Part shown: piece by piece, positions 28,002 to 34,367 of the stretch
How positions within the stretch are numbered: position 1 is the first letter of the stretch
Layout: every line of letters starts with the position of its first letter
Origin: Agrobacterium vitis
Lineage (GTDB): Bacteria; Pseudomonadota; Alphaproteobacteria; Rhizobiales; Rhizobiaceae
Direction of reading: 5' to 3'
Assembly: GCF_037039395.1 (NCBI RefSeq)
Contig: NZ_CP146242.1
Coordinates: 620,001-684,000, forward strand
Length of the DNA: 64,000 nt
Translations under genes and position numbers: made by a program
Notes under the pieces: model-generated
What the model saw: the letters and a program-made list of their open reading frames with translations, nothing else
Databases searched by the model: none
What the model was told of the DNA's origin: nothing

Positions 28002-28631
28002 ATGCTATGCATGACAATGGCACGATCGAAAACCACCCTTTCTCTTCTCGCAGGCGGGCTGCTGGCGCTGGGTATTGGCATGAGTGCAGAGGCGGCGGAA
28101 GCGCTGCGCATTCGCGGCACGGTCGAAAGCTTTGAGGGCAAGGTGCTGACGGTCAAAACACGCGAGGGCGAGACCGCGAAGATTGCCCTGAAGGAGGGCT
28201 GGAAAATCTCCAGCGTCGCCAAGGCTTCCGCCGATGCGATCAAGCCCGGCGATTTTGTCGGTATTGCCTCGGCTCCCAAATCGGATGGCGGCAACAATGC
28301 GCTGGAAGTGGTGATCTTTCCCGCAGCCATGAAGGGCACCGGCGAAGGCAGCCGCCCTTGGGATCTTCAGCCCGGCAGCACGATGACCAATGCCACCGTG
28401 GCAAACGCCGTCAAAGCCGTCGATGGTCCAACCCTGACCCTGACCTATAAGGGCGGCGAAAAGACCGTTTCCATTCCCGAGGGCACGCCCATCGTCACCT
28501 TCGCCCCCGCCGTCGAAGCCGACCTGAAGAGCGGCGCCACGGTGTTCGTGAATGCCGAAAAAGCCGAGGACGGCACAATCGCCTCAAGCCGCGTCGTGGT
28601 CGGCACCAAGGGTGTCGTGCCGCCGATGTAA
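28002..28631 (+). CDS. Exported protein with OB-like (DUF5666-like) repeats
   Basis: The protein has 209 residues. A signal peptide (TTLSLLAGGLLALGIGMSAEA) is followed by about 175 mature residues of beta-rich sequence. Two related segments are visible: IRGTVESFEGKVLTVKTREG near the start, and NAVKAVDGPTLTLTYKGGEK in the second half, both followed by a Lys/Val-rich strand. This is the style of DUF5666-type periplasmic domains. The function is unknown. The ATG at 28017 is a possible alternative start. Confidence 0.75.
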   Translation: MLCMTMARSKTTLSLLAGGLLALGIGMSAEAAEALRIRGTVESFEGKVLTVKTREGETAKIALKEGWKISSVAKASADAIKPGDFVGIASAPKSDGGNNALEVVIFPAAMKGTGEGSRPWDLQPGSTMTNATVANAVKAVDGPTLTLTYKGGEKTVSIPEGTPIVTFAPAVEADLKSGATVFVNAEKAEDGTIASSRVVVGTKGVVPPM

Positions 28632-28669
28632 TATGATGAGCCCTTGAGGATCATCAGTGGTATTCTGTC

Positions 28670-28710
28670 TTCGAATATCTCAAATCCACCAAAGGTTTGA
28701 GATATTCGAA
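28670..28710. repeat. Intergenic palindrome, TATCTCAA family, copy 4
   Basis: TTCGAATATCTCAAA (28670-28684) and TTTGAGATATTCGAA (28696-28710) form perfect 15-bp arms. It sits between convergent genes and may serve as a bidirectional terminator. Confidence 0.8.
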
Positions 28711-28773
28711 ACTGTCAGAACGCAGGGATGCGGTCTGCATCTCAAGCCTTCGTATACGGTCAGGCTCCTATGC

Positions 28774-29085
28774 TTAATAGCAGCCCCAAGGCCCGCAGCG
28801 ATGGTAGTAACGGTGCCGGTCGAGGCTCGCACCAATAACCGCGCCTCCGAGTACGCCAATTGCCGCACCGGCGGCCACATTGCTTTCAGCCTGCTTGGCC
28901 TGCATGCGATTGCTTTGATAGGTCGCGCCAACGCATTTCCGATAGCGCGCAGTCCCCGGCTTCAAGCCTTGCGCGCTACAGGTCATTTCCGCGCTATTGG
29001 CAGATTCCTGAGGCGTCTGGCATGAAACCAGACCTGACAAAATCACCAGACTAAAAAGCCCGTGCACAACTCTTCTCATCAACAT
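28774..29085 (-). CDS. Small lipoprotein with glycine zipper
   Basis: A 103-residue protein. The ATG at 29085 follows AGGGG. The signal ends in the lipobox LSGLVSC near residue 22. The mature part has Cys pairs (EMTCSAQG, RKCVGATY) and a glycine-zipper-like hydrophobic stretch NVAAGAAIGVLGGAVIGASL, then HRYYHRCGPWGCY. This is typical of outer-membrane lipoproteins of the glycine-zipper group. The function is unknown. It is the last intact host gene before the prophage. Confidence 0.8.
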   Translation of the reverse strand: MLMRRVVHGLFSLVILSGLVSCQTPQESANSAEMTCSAQGLKPGTARYRKCVGATYQSNRMQAKQAESNVAAGAAIGVLGGAVIGASLDRHRYYHRCGPWGCY

Positions 29086-29275
29086 CTGTCCCCTACTCTC
29101 TCCACAATTCTGGCCACAATCCTGGCAGAAACTGCGATTTGATCGCTGCTGCCGGTCACCGCTGCACCCCTGCAAGGTGATGCCGGATCATCCAGTGGCA
29201 TGGGAGATAGAGGGAATCCATTAGCTCATGTGTTCTATTGGATTTACAACCGCGCCTCCTTTATGATCTCCGGCC

Positions 29276-29295
29276 AAAACCGGGCAAATGCCCGG
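29276..29295 (-). terminator. Terminator-like hairpin left of the prophage
   Basis: CCGGGCA-AA-TGCCCGG (29280-29295) is followed on the minus strand by TTTT. It would end a leftward transcript about 50 bases after the stop codon of the truncated host reading frame at 29343. Confidence 0.55.
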
Positions 29296-29342
29296 CTTCG
29301 GCTCGTCTGCTCTACGAAGGTTCGCCGTAGCGCATCCTCATA

Positions 29343-29405
29343 TTACACGCCCACATCAGGCACATCCTCCAGCCGGGTCCACACGGGAATGCCGCGTTCG
29401 TTGGC
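29343..29405 (-). pseudogene. 3' end of a host gene, probably cut by prophage insertion
   Basis: The minus strand encodes ANERGIPVWTRLEDVPDVGV and a TAA at 29343-29345, followed by a terminator-like hairpin. This looks like the C-terminus of a real protein. Upstream the frame becomes non-protein-like and soon meets a stop, where the phased repeats of the probable prophage end begin. The remainder of the gene would lie beyond the right end of the prophage, outside the window. The family is not recognised. Confidence 0.35.
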
Positions 29406-29420
29406 TGTTGTCTGACACCT

Positions 29421-29470
29421 GTATCTGGAAAATGCGGGAATATCCGGGATTATGTGGGAATGCACGGGAA
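29421..29470. repeat. Five tandem 10-bp phased repeats at the probable prophage left end
   Basis: Successive decamers are GTATCTGGAA, AATGCGGGAA, TATCCGGGAT, TATGTGGGAA and TGCACGGGAA, so a GGGA core recurs every 10 bases, once per helical turn. Mu-type ends carry multiple transposase-binding sites, so a protein-binding array here is plausible. Confidence 0.6.
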
Positions 29471-29726
29471 CGCCTTATTTTTCAGGCGGTTGGTGCGGAT
29501 CGTGCGGCGAGACGGTTGGCACTATTTTGACAGCGTGGCACGATCATGATGCCCGTTCGGCAGCCATTTAGACCAAAAACAGGTATGGCCTCAAGTCGGC
29601 CCTCAAAGTGTCCTCAAAAGCGGTTTGAGCGCCTTCAAATCATTGAAATCTCAAGGCTGGAGGGATTGTCACGGTTTGCCGGTGCGCTGCCTGTATTCGA
29701 CAGATTGTAGGCAAAAATCCAATTTA

Positions 29727-29751
29727 GATAATTTCACGCTGAAATTATCTC
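29727..29751. promoter_or_regulatory. Palindrome and repeat near the prophage left end
   Basis: AGATAATTTCA-CGC-TGAAATTATCT is a perfect 11-bp inverted repeat. AGATAATTTCA occurs once more at 29810-29820. They may be transposase or regulator sites. Apart from these, the phased repeats and the host remnant, the 29086-29797 gap shows no convincing gene. Confidence 0.5.
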
Positions 29752-29797
29752 TGGTATTTATGATAAGATATTGAAAAATATACTTTTCTGCCGATTT

Positions 29798-30010
29798 TTA
29801 TGAGGTCTTAGATAATTTCAATGGTGGCCGCTCAATGAGGCTTTTCCTCCAGTCGCCGGTAAAGCCAAATAGTGGGGCTTTGACCGGCTCTGAAAACCAG
29901 AAGTCAGTGAAGGCGGCTACATTTGGCGCACAGAACCAGTGTGCATCTCCGTTTGCGTCTACAGCCCACCATCGAGCAGCCTTTGGCGCCTGTTTCCAAT
30001 CGATTTCCAT
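29798..30010 (-). CDS. Small hypothetical protein (moron-like)
   Basis: A 70-residue protein from an ATG at 30010; an in-frame ATG at 30073 would add 21 residues. It is rich in aromatic residues: MEIDWKQAPKAARWWAVDAN, then AHWFCAPNVAAFTDFWFSEP. There is no signal peptide or TM helix. It is leftward like the repressor and sits between it and the prophage end, the usual site of lysogenic conversion genes. The function is unknown. Confidence 0.5.
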   Translation of the reverse strand: MEIDWKQAPKAARWWAVDANGDAHWFCAPNVAAFTDFWFSEPVKAPLFGFTGDWRKSLIERPPLKLSKTS

Positions 30011-30048
30011 ACTTCTCATCCTCGTATCGTAGAGAGAGTAAGGCGACG

Positions 30049-30459
30049 TCAGTTTATACCATTCCTTTTGCACATAATCGCTATGCTTTGGCTAGGAATA
30101 TCTCCTGGCGAACCACCCATGCCGATCACAGCGAAAACTCTCTTGTTGTACACATTAGTGGCTAATATGCCCTGATAAAGTACAAATCCAGTGTATCCAC
30201 CAAAGCTATTTCGTGCATTTACCATCCCGCAAACATGGACCACATTTTTCCCGTCAATGGTTGCGCGTGCCTCTCCCAGTATGGCACTTAACGGGTCTTT
30301 TAGTTCGTTCCTTACAGCAATTTCGATGGCAGCGGCATCTTCTTTGTCGATAGCGTAAGGCCGGATCGGATAATTGGCTACGTACGCTGTAGATGAAGAG
30401 TCAACATTCTGACATCCAGCCAGAACGCCTAGTAGCACGAAAATTATCAAATTTTGCAT
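30049..30459 (-). CDS. Prophage-encoded lipoprotein (moron-like)
   Basis: A 136-residue protein with a lipoprotein signal MQNLIIFVLLGVLAGCQNVD (lipobox LAGC, residues 13-16). The ATG follows AGGGGG. The mature part includes DAAAIEIAVRNELKDPLSAI, HVCGMVNARNSFGGYTGF and a conserved-looking VYNKRVFAVIG. It resembles small exported proteins of temperate phages. It is AT-richer than its surroundings and is expressed leftwards with the repressor. A role in superinfection exclusion is possible but is only inference. Confidence 0.65.
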   Translation of the reverse strand: MQNLIIFVLLGVLAGCQNVDSSSTAYVANYPIRPYAIDKEDAAAIEIAVRNELKDPLSAILGEARATIDGKNVVHVCGMVNARNSFGGYTGFVLYQGILATNVYNKRVFAVIGMGGSPGDIPSQSIAIMCKRNGIN

Positions 30460-30610
30460 TACAATGCCCCCTAATATAAAACTGCCCTATACCTATATTT
30501 GAAAAACCGTAATCAATTAATAAATGCATCATACTTAAAGCGGCAACCATTGATCTGTGGAGTAAATACACTCAAGACGATAGTTGCGATGTTGGCGCAC
30601 CTTACAACCA

Positions 30611-31225
30611 TTAAGCCAAACGTTTGCCGGTTCCTGGTTCCCGCTTTGCCTCCTGTAAACGCTCGCGCAATCGGTATTCGATAACAGGAAGAGCCAGAGT
30701 TATAGCATCCGGGTCGTTTATCCTCACCGTACGGGCTAAGTCATTCATTAAAATAGCAACTTCAACGACAACTTTTTCTGGCGCTATTGATATACCCAAG
30801 TCTCGATGAGTTGATGTAACTACCCTAGCGAGTCTCTCCATCAGGTCAGTATCTAGAAATGGTGCAGGATCTGAAGTGTGCGGCTTCGGTTGGCGTTCGA
30901 GGTTAGCCATTCCAGCAGAAAACCACTCGTTTGCCTGCTGATTCCACTCATCATTTGACATTCCATGAGGGTTTCCGGTTGCGTCCACGAGCCGGTTCAA
31001 CGCCGTCGATAGGCCATCTTGCTCAGGGGAGCCAGTCCCACTGATTAGCCACTCAAGACTGATGTTTGCCACATCCGCAATCTGTTTGAGGTTGCTTGGC
31101 TTTGGATTGGTACCCTTCAACCAGTTCCCGAGCGTACGTCGTGGCACACCAATTTCCTGAGCAAGCTTGTTTAACCCTCCAAGCTTTTCAGCGGCCAAGC
31201 GAATTCTATCTGATAATTCAGTCAT
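30611..31225 (-). CDS. Prophage repressor (c-like), HTH_3 type
   Basis: A 204-residue protein with an N-terminal helix-turn-helix: KLGGLNKLAQEIGVPRRTLG then NWLKGTNPKPSNLKQIADVA (residues 15-55). The region after the linker has no LexA-like protease motif (no Ser-Lys dyad), so it is unlikely to be induced by RecA self-cleavage. It is divergent from the rightward early operon across a gap with ATGGCCA repeats. This is the place of the Mu c repressor. Confidence 0.88.
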   Translation of the reverse strand: MTELSDRIRLAAEKLGGLNKLAQEIGVPRRTLGNWLKGTNPKPSNLKQIADVANISLEWLISGTGSPEQDGLSTALNRLVDATGNPHGMSNDEWNQQANEWFSAGMANLERQPKPHTSDPAPFLDTDLMERLARVVTSTHRDLGISIAPEKVVVEVAILMNDLARTVRINDPDAITLALPVIEYRLRERLQEAKREPGTGKRLA

Positions 31226-31235
31226 TTACGTGGAC

Positions 31236-31286
31236 ATGGCCAAAAGTGGCCATTTTGCATTTGATATAATGGCCATTTCTGGCTAT
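31236..31286. promoter_or_regulatory. Early operator/promoter region with ATGGCCA repeats
   Basis: ATGGCCA-AAAG-TGGCCAT (31236-31253) is a perfect palindrome. A second ATGGCCAT lies at 31269-31276 and a degenerate TGGCTAT follows. TATAAT at 31265-31270 lies between the two sites and may be the -10 of the early rightward promoter; no good -35 is seen. A hairpin GGAGGCC ... GGCCTCC follows at 31324-31343. Confidence 0.65.
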
Positions 31287-31366
31287 ACCTTTCTGTGTTC
31301 ACAGATTACGCCACCCCAAAAAAGGAGGCCTGCCAGGGCCTCCTCATCTGGATCAAGGAATTACTT

Positions 31367-31687
31367 ATGCATCGTGATCCTATCACCGGCAAGACCAGCC
31401 GTGCCGAGCGCAAACGCCTGGAAGAGATCGGCCGTATTAAAAGCAAGTTGATCGTCGCCAAGCTGACGCTCGCCAAGATCGATGAGAATTACAATCTCCC
31501 CAGCGGTACGGCTGGAAACGCCGTTCACGAACCACATCTGGCGGGTGAGCGCGCCATTGCCGCCGCCCTCAAGACACGTCCTCATATGCTCTGGCCCTCG
31601 CGCTATTTCGCAGATGGGCGGCGCTTGAGCCCTCAACCTGCTGAGAATTACCGCCATTCGCGTCGTAGCGACTCGATGGCTGCCTGA
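31367..31687 (+). CDS. Ner/Nlp-family early regulator
   Basis: A 106-residue protein with AAGGA six bases before the ATG. The C-terminal part is Ner-like: AIAAALKTRPHMLWPSRYFA and LSPQPAENYR, which matches the Ner/Nlp helix-turn-helix end (Trp-Pro-Ser-Arg-Tyr and Asn-Tyr-Arg motifs). Mu Ner turns down early and repressor transcription. The first rightward position after the operators fits. The N-terminal ~50 residues (SRAERKRLEEIGRIKSKLIV) are an extension compared with Mu Ner. Confidence 0.75.
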   Translation: MHRDPITGKTSRAERKRLEEIGRIKSKLIVAKLTLAKIDENYNLPSGTAGNAVHEPHLAGERAIAAALKTRPHMLWPSRYFADGRRLSPQPAENYRHSRRSDSMAA

Positions 31688-31844
31688 GATGTGGCGCGGA
31701 CGGCACGCTGTTCTAGCCTTTAGCATCCGGGTTCTCACCGGCAGAACAGAAAGCTCCCCGTTTTCAGAAGCGCTCTCGTTCCGGCTGTCCAGTCCAGCTG
31801 TCCGCGCCACACACCAACAATCCCCGAAATTTCCGAGCCCCACA

Positions 31845-32276
31845 ATGACAAAACGTCAGACCGAAATTGTCACCAAATCTCCTTTCGTGCCGTCATCGGA
31901 TCGCATTTGCTGCGTTTTTGATGAGGGCGGTGCTGTCATGCTTGATGTCCCCGGAATTCTCAATCGGATGACCACGTGGAGTGGTTTGATGGATGATGAG
32001 CAACTCAGCCGAATTCTGGGACTTCCAGAGACCGTTGTTGCGATATGGCGTGGGACAAAAACCATTCCGCTCGACCTTGTGGTTGATTTTGCAATCAACA
32101 ACGACGCGGCATCTCTCGAATGGATTATTTTAGGCGTTGCCGGTGAGCGTGAAAGCCGCAGCCCGACAACGGTTGAAGTGATTGAGCAAATGCGTAGGCG
32201 GCAAAATCCGCTCAGCAAGCATTTCCGTGACGTTTATGCTGAACGTTGCCTCGAAAGAGAGATGCGGCCATGCTGA
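31845..32276 (+). CDS. HTH protein resembling phage CI N-terminal domain
   Basis: A 143-residue protein from an ATG at 31845; the open frame extends upstream to 31689. A helix-turn-helix of the CI-repressor N-terminal type is seen at MDDEQLSRILGLPETVVAIW ... IPLDLVVDFAINNDASLEW-like order. The tail has RRRQNPLSKHFRDVY. It may be a second early transcriptional regulator. The ribosome site is weak. Confidence 0.6.
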   Translation: MTKRQTEIVTKSPFVPSSDRICCVFDEGGAVMLDVPGILNRMTTWSGLMDDEQLSRILGLPETVVAIWRGTKTIPLDLVVDFAINNDAASLEWIILGVAGERESRSPTTVEVIEQMRRRQNPLSKHFRDVYAERCLEREMRPC

Positions 32277-32620
32277 ACCTGCATTCGCAAGCATCGCTGC
32301 ATGATGGCGCCTATCACGCCTGCATTCTGGCGGTGCGGGATGGTTTTCCGCATCTGTCCGTCCAATCGATTATCGACCCGCCGCACGAATGGTTCGACGC
32401 GGCGCTTGCCCGTCAAGTGGTCATTCACCTGATGGTTCGTGTGTTCCTGATCCCGAAGCGTCGGGTGGTTGAACACCAGGAGCGGTCCCGCGAAGCCGTC
32501 AATCGGGCGCTGAGAACCATCGACACGCGCCTGCAATCCCCACGTTTTGAACAGCACTACTGCAAGATGGCGGCGGCTGCCCGCGCCTCATTGCATGCCC
32601 GCATGGAGGACGCTGCCTGA
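32270..32620 (+). CDS. Early prophage protein of unknown function
   Basis: A 116-residue protein whose ATG overlaps the previous gene by 7 bases. It is helical and contains FPHLSVQSIIDPPHEWFDAA and LARQVVIHLMVRVFLIPKRR. No domain is recognised. Overlap at both ends shows translational coupling. Confidence 0.65.
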   Translation: MLNLHSQASLHDGAYHACILAVRDGFPHLSVQSIIDPPHEWFDAALARQVVIHLMVRVFLIPKRRVVEHQERSREAVNRALRTIDTRLQSPRFEQHYCKMAAAARASLHARMEDAA

Positions 32621-32886
32621 TGATGTGTAATGGCACTTATCTTGGCCCGGACGGTCTGCCCACAGATCGGGAAGCTGCGGCGGCGGATCTGCGGAAGGCG
32701 CTTGGCGATTTGATGCCAAACGCGGTGCATCCCTTCGAACACTGGACAGAAGATCAAGAGGCGCTTTCTGAGGCGGTGTCGCGATTGACTGAAGGTTATG
32801 GCCGCCGTGTGACGGCAGCGATGATTGCTGACGTGCGGACCATCGTCACCCTGGCGAGGCTTTTGCAGGACAAAAAGAATGGCTGA
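32620..32886 (+). CDS. Early prophage protein of unknown function
   Basis: An 88-residue protein with GGAGG before the ATG. It starts MMCNGTYLGPDGLPTDREAA and is helical afterwards. The stop overlaps the start of the ParB-like gene by 8 bases. No family is recognised. Confidence 0.65.
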   Translation: MMCNGTYLGPDGLPTDREAAAADLRKALGDLMPNAVHPFEHWTEDQEALSEAVSRLTEGYGRRVTAAMIADVRTIVTLARLLQDKKNG

Positions 32887-33706
32887 ATTTGCCCGTATTC
32901 CTCTATCCAGCATTCACATTGGCACTCGTGCCCGCCCGGTGGATGAAGACCATGCCCTCGCTATCGCAGCATCCATGGCCGAGCGCGGGCTGATCAACCC
33001 GATTACCGTGCGCAAGACGCCTGCGGCCAACAAGGGCGCAACACCCTACACATTGGTTGCCGGTGGGCACCGTTTGCGGGCAGCAGAGCTTAACCAATGG
33101 AGCGAGATTGACGCGATTGCCGTTGCCGCCGATGCGGTGGAAGGGCAGTTGATTGAGCTGTCTGAAAACCTTTACCGCAACGAGCTTTCCAAGCTGGATC
33201 GCGCTGTGTTCGTGCTGACATTCCGCGAATTGTGGGAAGAGAAAAACGGCAAAATCCAGCGTGGTGGTGACAAAAAATCAAAGGGCAATGATTGCCCTTT
33301 GATTTTTGCTCCCGGCAAAGAGCTTTCAGAGCAGGTGCAGGAACGCCTCGGCTTTCGTGAGCGGACATATAAATATGTGACTGCCATTGGCCAGAACCTC
33401 TATCCGCCATTGCGGGCGGCACTCCGTGGGACGCCTTTTGCAGATGACCAATCTTTGCTTTTGAAGCTTGCCAAGAAGGGTCCGACTGAACAGGCTGCGA
33501 TAGCCAAGGCACTTGAGACGGAACCGGACGTCAAAAAGGTTTTGTCATACATGGCAGAACCCAAGGTGCAGGCCGATCCGGCGACCAAGCAGGCTGCCAT
33601 TCTCACCACACTGCAAAAAGCGTGGAAGGATGCGGATGATGCCACCCGGTCACGCTTCCTGATCTCCATCGGCATGATGGATGATCTTCGGGAGGCTGCC
33701 GAATGA
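32879..33706 (+). CDS. ParB/Srx-domain protein
   Basis: A 275-residue protein with a ParB N-terminal domain: RIPLSSIHIGTRARPVDEDH, AASMAERGLINPITVRK and LVAGGHRLRAAE (the GGHRR-type CTP-binding motif). The central region VQERLGFRERTYKYVTAIGQ is the HTH part. ParB-like proteins are frequent in the early region of Mu-like phages of alphaproteobacteria; roles in replication or host-DNA handling are proposed but not settled. The gene contains a striking 35-bp perfect palindrome at 33273-33307, encoding KKSKGNDCPLIF. Confidence 0.85.
   Translation: MAEFARIPLSSIHIGTRARPVDEDHALAIAASMAERGLINPITVRKTPAANKGATPYTLVAGGHRLRAAELNQWSEIDAIAVAADAVEGQLIELSENLYRNELSKLDRAVFVLTFRELWEEKNGKIQRGGDKKSKGNDCPLIFAPGKELSEQVQERLGFRERTYKYVTAIGQNLYPPLRAALRGTPFADDQSLLLKLAKKGPTEQAAIAKALETEPDVKKVLSYMAEPKVQADPATKQAAILTTLQKAWKDADDATRSRFLISIGMMDDLREAAE
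33273..33307. repeat. 35-bp perfect palindrome inside the ParB-like gene
   Basis: AAAAATCAAAGGGCAAT (33273-33289), a single G, then ATTGCCCTTTGATTTTT (33291-33307). The 17-bp arms are perfect. As RNA it is a GC stem core with A and U tracts on either side, the shape of a bidirectional intrinsic terminator. It interrupts neither frame. Confidence 0.85.
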
Positions 33707-34164
33707 CCAAGCCAGACCCTTCCCAGCTCGACTTTTTTGCCCAGCCGGTTTTCCCTGTCCGCGATGGCGCTCAGCATGTCGATATCGATCGTTACCGCGT
33801 GAAGATCAAGCGGGCGATGGCCCGCGCCATACGCGAGTGTGCTTATGACCGCCCAACGATTGCAGCCCGCATGGCGCAATATTTGGGTCTGCCGAATATC
33901 AGCAAGGCGACGCTGGATGCCTACACGGCGGAAAGCCGCAACAGTCACGACGTGACGCTGATCCGGTTCACAGCCTTTGTGCATGCCACCGATGCACTTT
34001 GGCTTTGGGACGAGGTTGCTTCTGTCCAGGGTGTTACCGTGCTGATCGGCGACGAAGCCCGGCTTGCCGAGCTTTCCCGCCTTCGCCAGGAGCGCAAGCG
34101 CATTGAGGCGGAGATCCGCCGCCAGAGCGCGCGCCCTGTCACGCTCGCTTCAAGGGGGCGGTAA
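33703..34164 (+). CDS. Early prophage protein, possible DNA-binding
   Basis: A 153-residue protein with GGGAGG upstream and an ATGA overlap with the ParB-like gene. It has IAARMAQYLGLPNISKATLD, which could form a helix-turn-helix, then LWLWDEVASVQGVTVLIGDE and a basic coiled tail LSRLRQERKRIEAEIRRQSA. Similar genes stand just before the transposase in other Mu-like prophages of alphaproteobacteria. The function is unknown. Confidence 0.7.
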   Translation: MTKPDPSQLDFFAQPVFPVRDGAQHVDIDRYRVKIKRAMARAIRECAYDRPTIAARMAQYLGLPNISKATLDAYTAESRNSHDVTLIRFTAFVHATDALWLWDEVASVQGVTVLIGDEARLAELSRLRQERKRIEAEIRRQSARPVTLASRGR

Positions 34165-34367
34165 TGGCCAAAGTATCACTCAAGAGCCAGATTGCAGCGG
34201 TGGACGCGGTTGTTTCCGGACAGTTCCCGATTGTCGCAAGTAGCGCGTCGCAACGCCAGTTGATCAAAGAACAACTCGGCGCGGTCATCGAGACCCTCAG
34301 GTGGTTACAGACCAACGAGCCTGCCGTTCGCGCCTTTGTGGAAAGCCGCAAAGGAGCACAGCGATGA
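34164..34367 (+). CDS. Small early prophage protein
   Basis: A 67-residue protein, MAKVSLKSQIAAVDAVVSGQ at the start, helical, ending AFVESRKGAQR. It overlaps the previous gene by one base and the transposase by four. No domain is recognised. Confidence 0.65.
   Translation: MAKVSLKSQIAAVDAVVSGQFPIVASSASQRQLIKEQLGAVIETLRWLQTNEPAVRAFVESRKGAQR

Noticed and set aside
29086..29797. tRNA attachment site for the prophage
   Set aside because: No tRNA-like fold is seen, and Mu-type phages insert by transposition, not at a tRNA.
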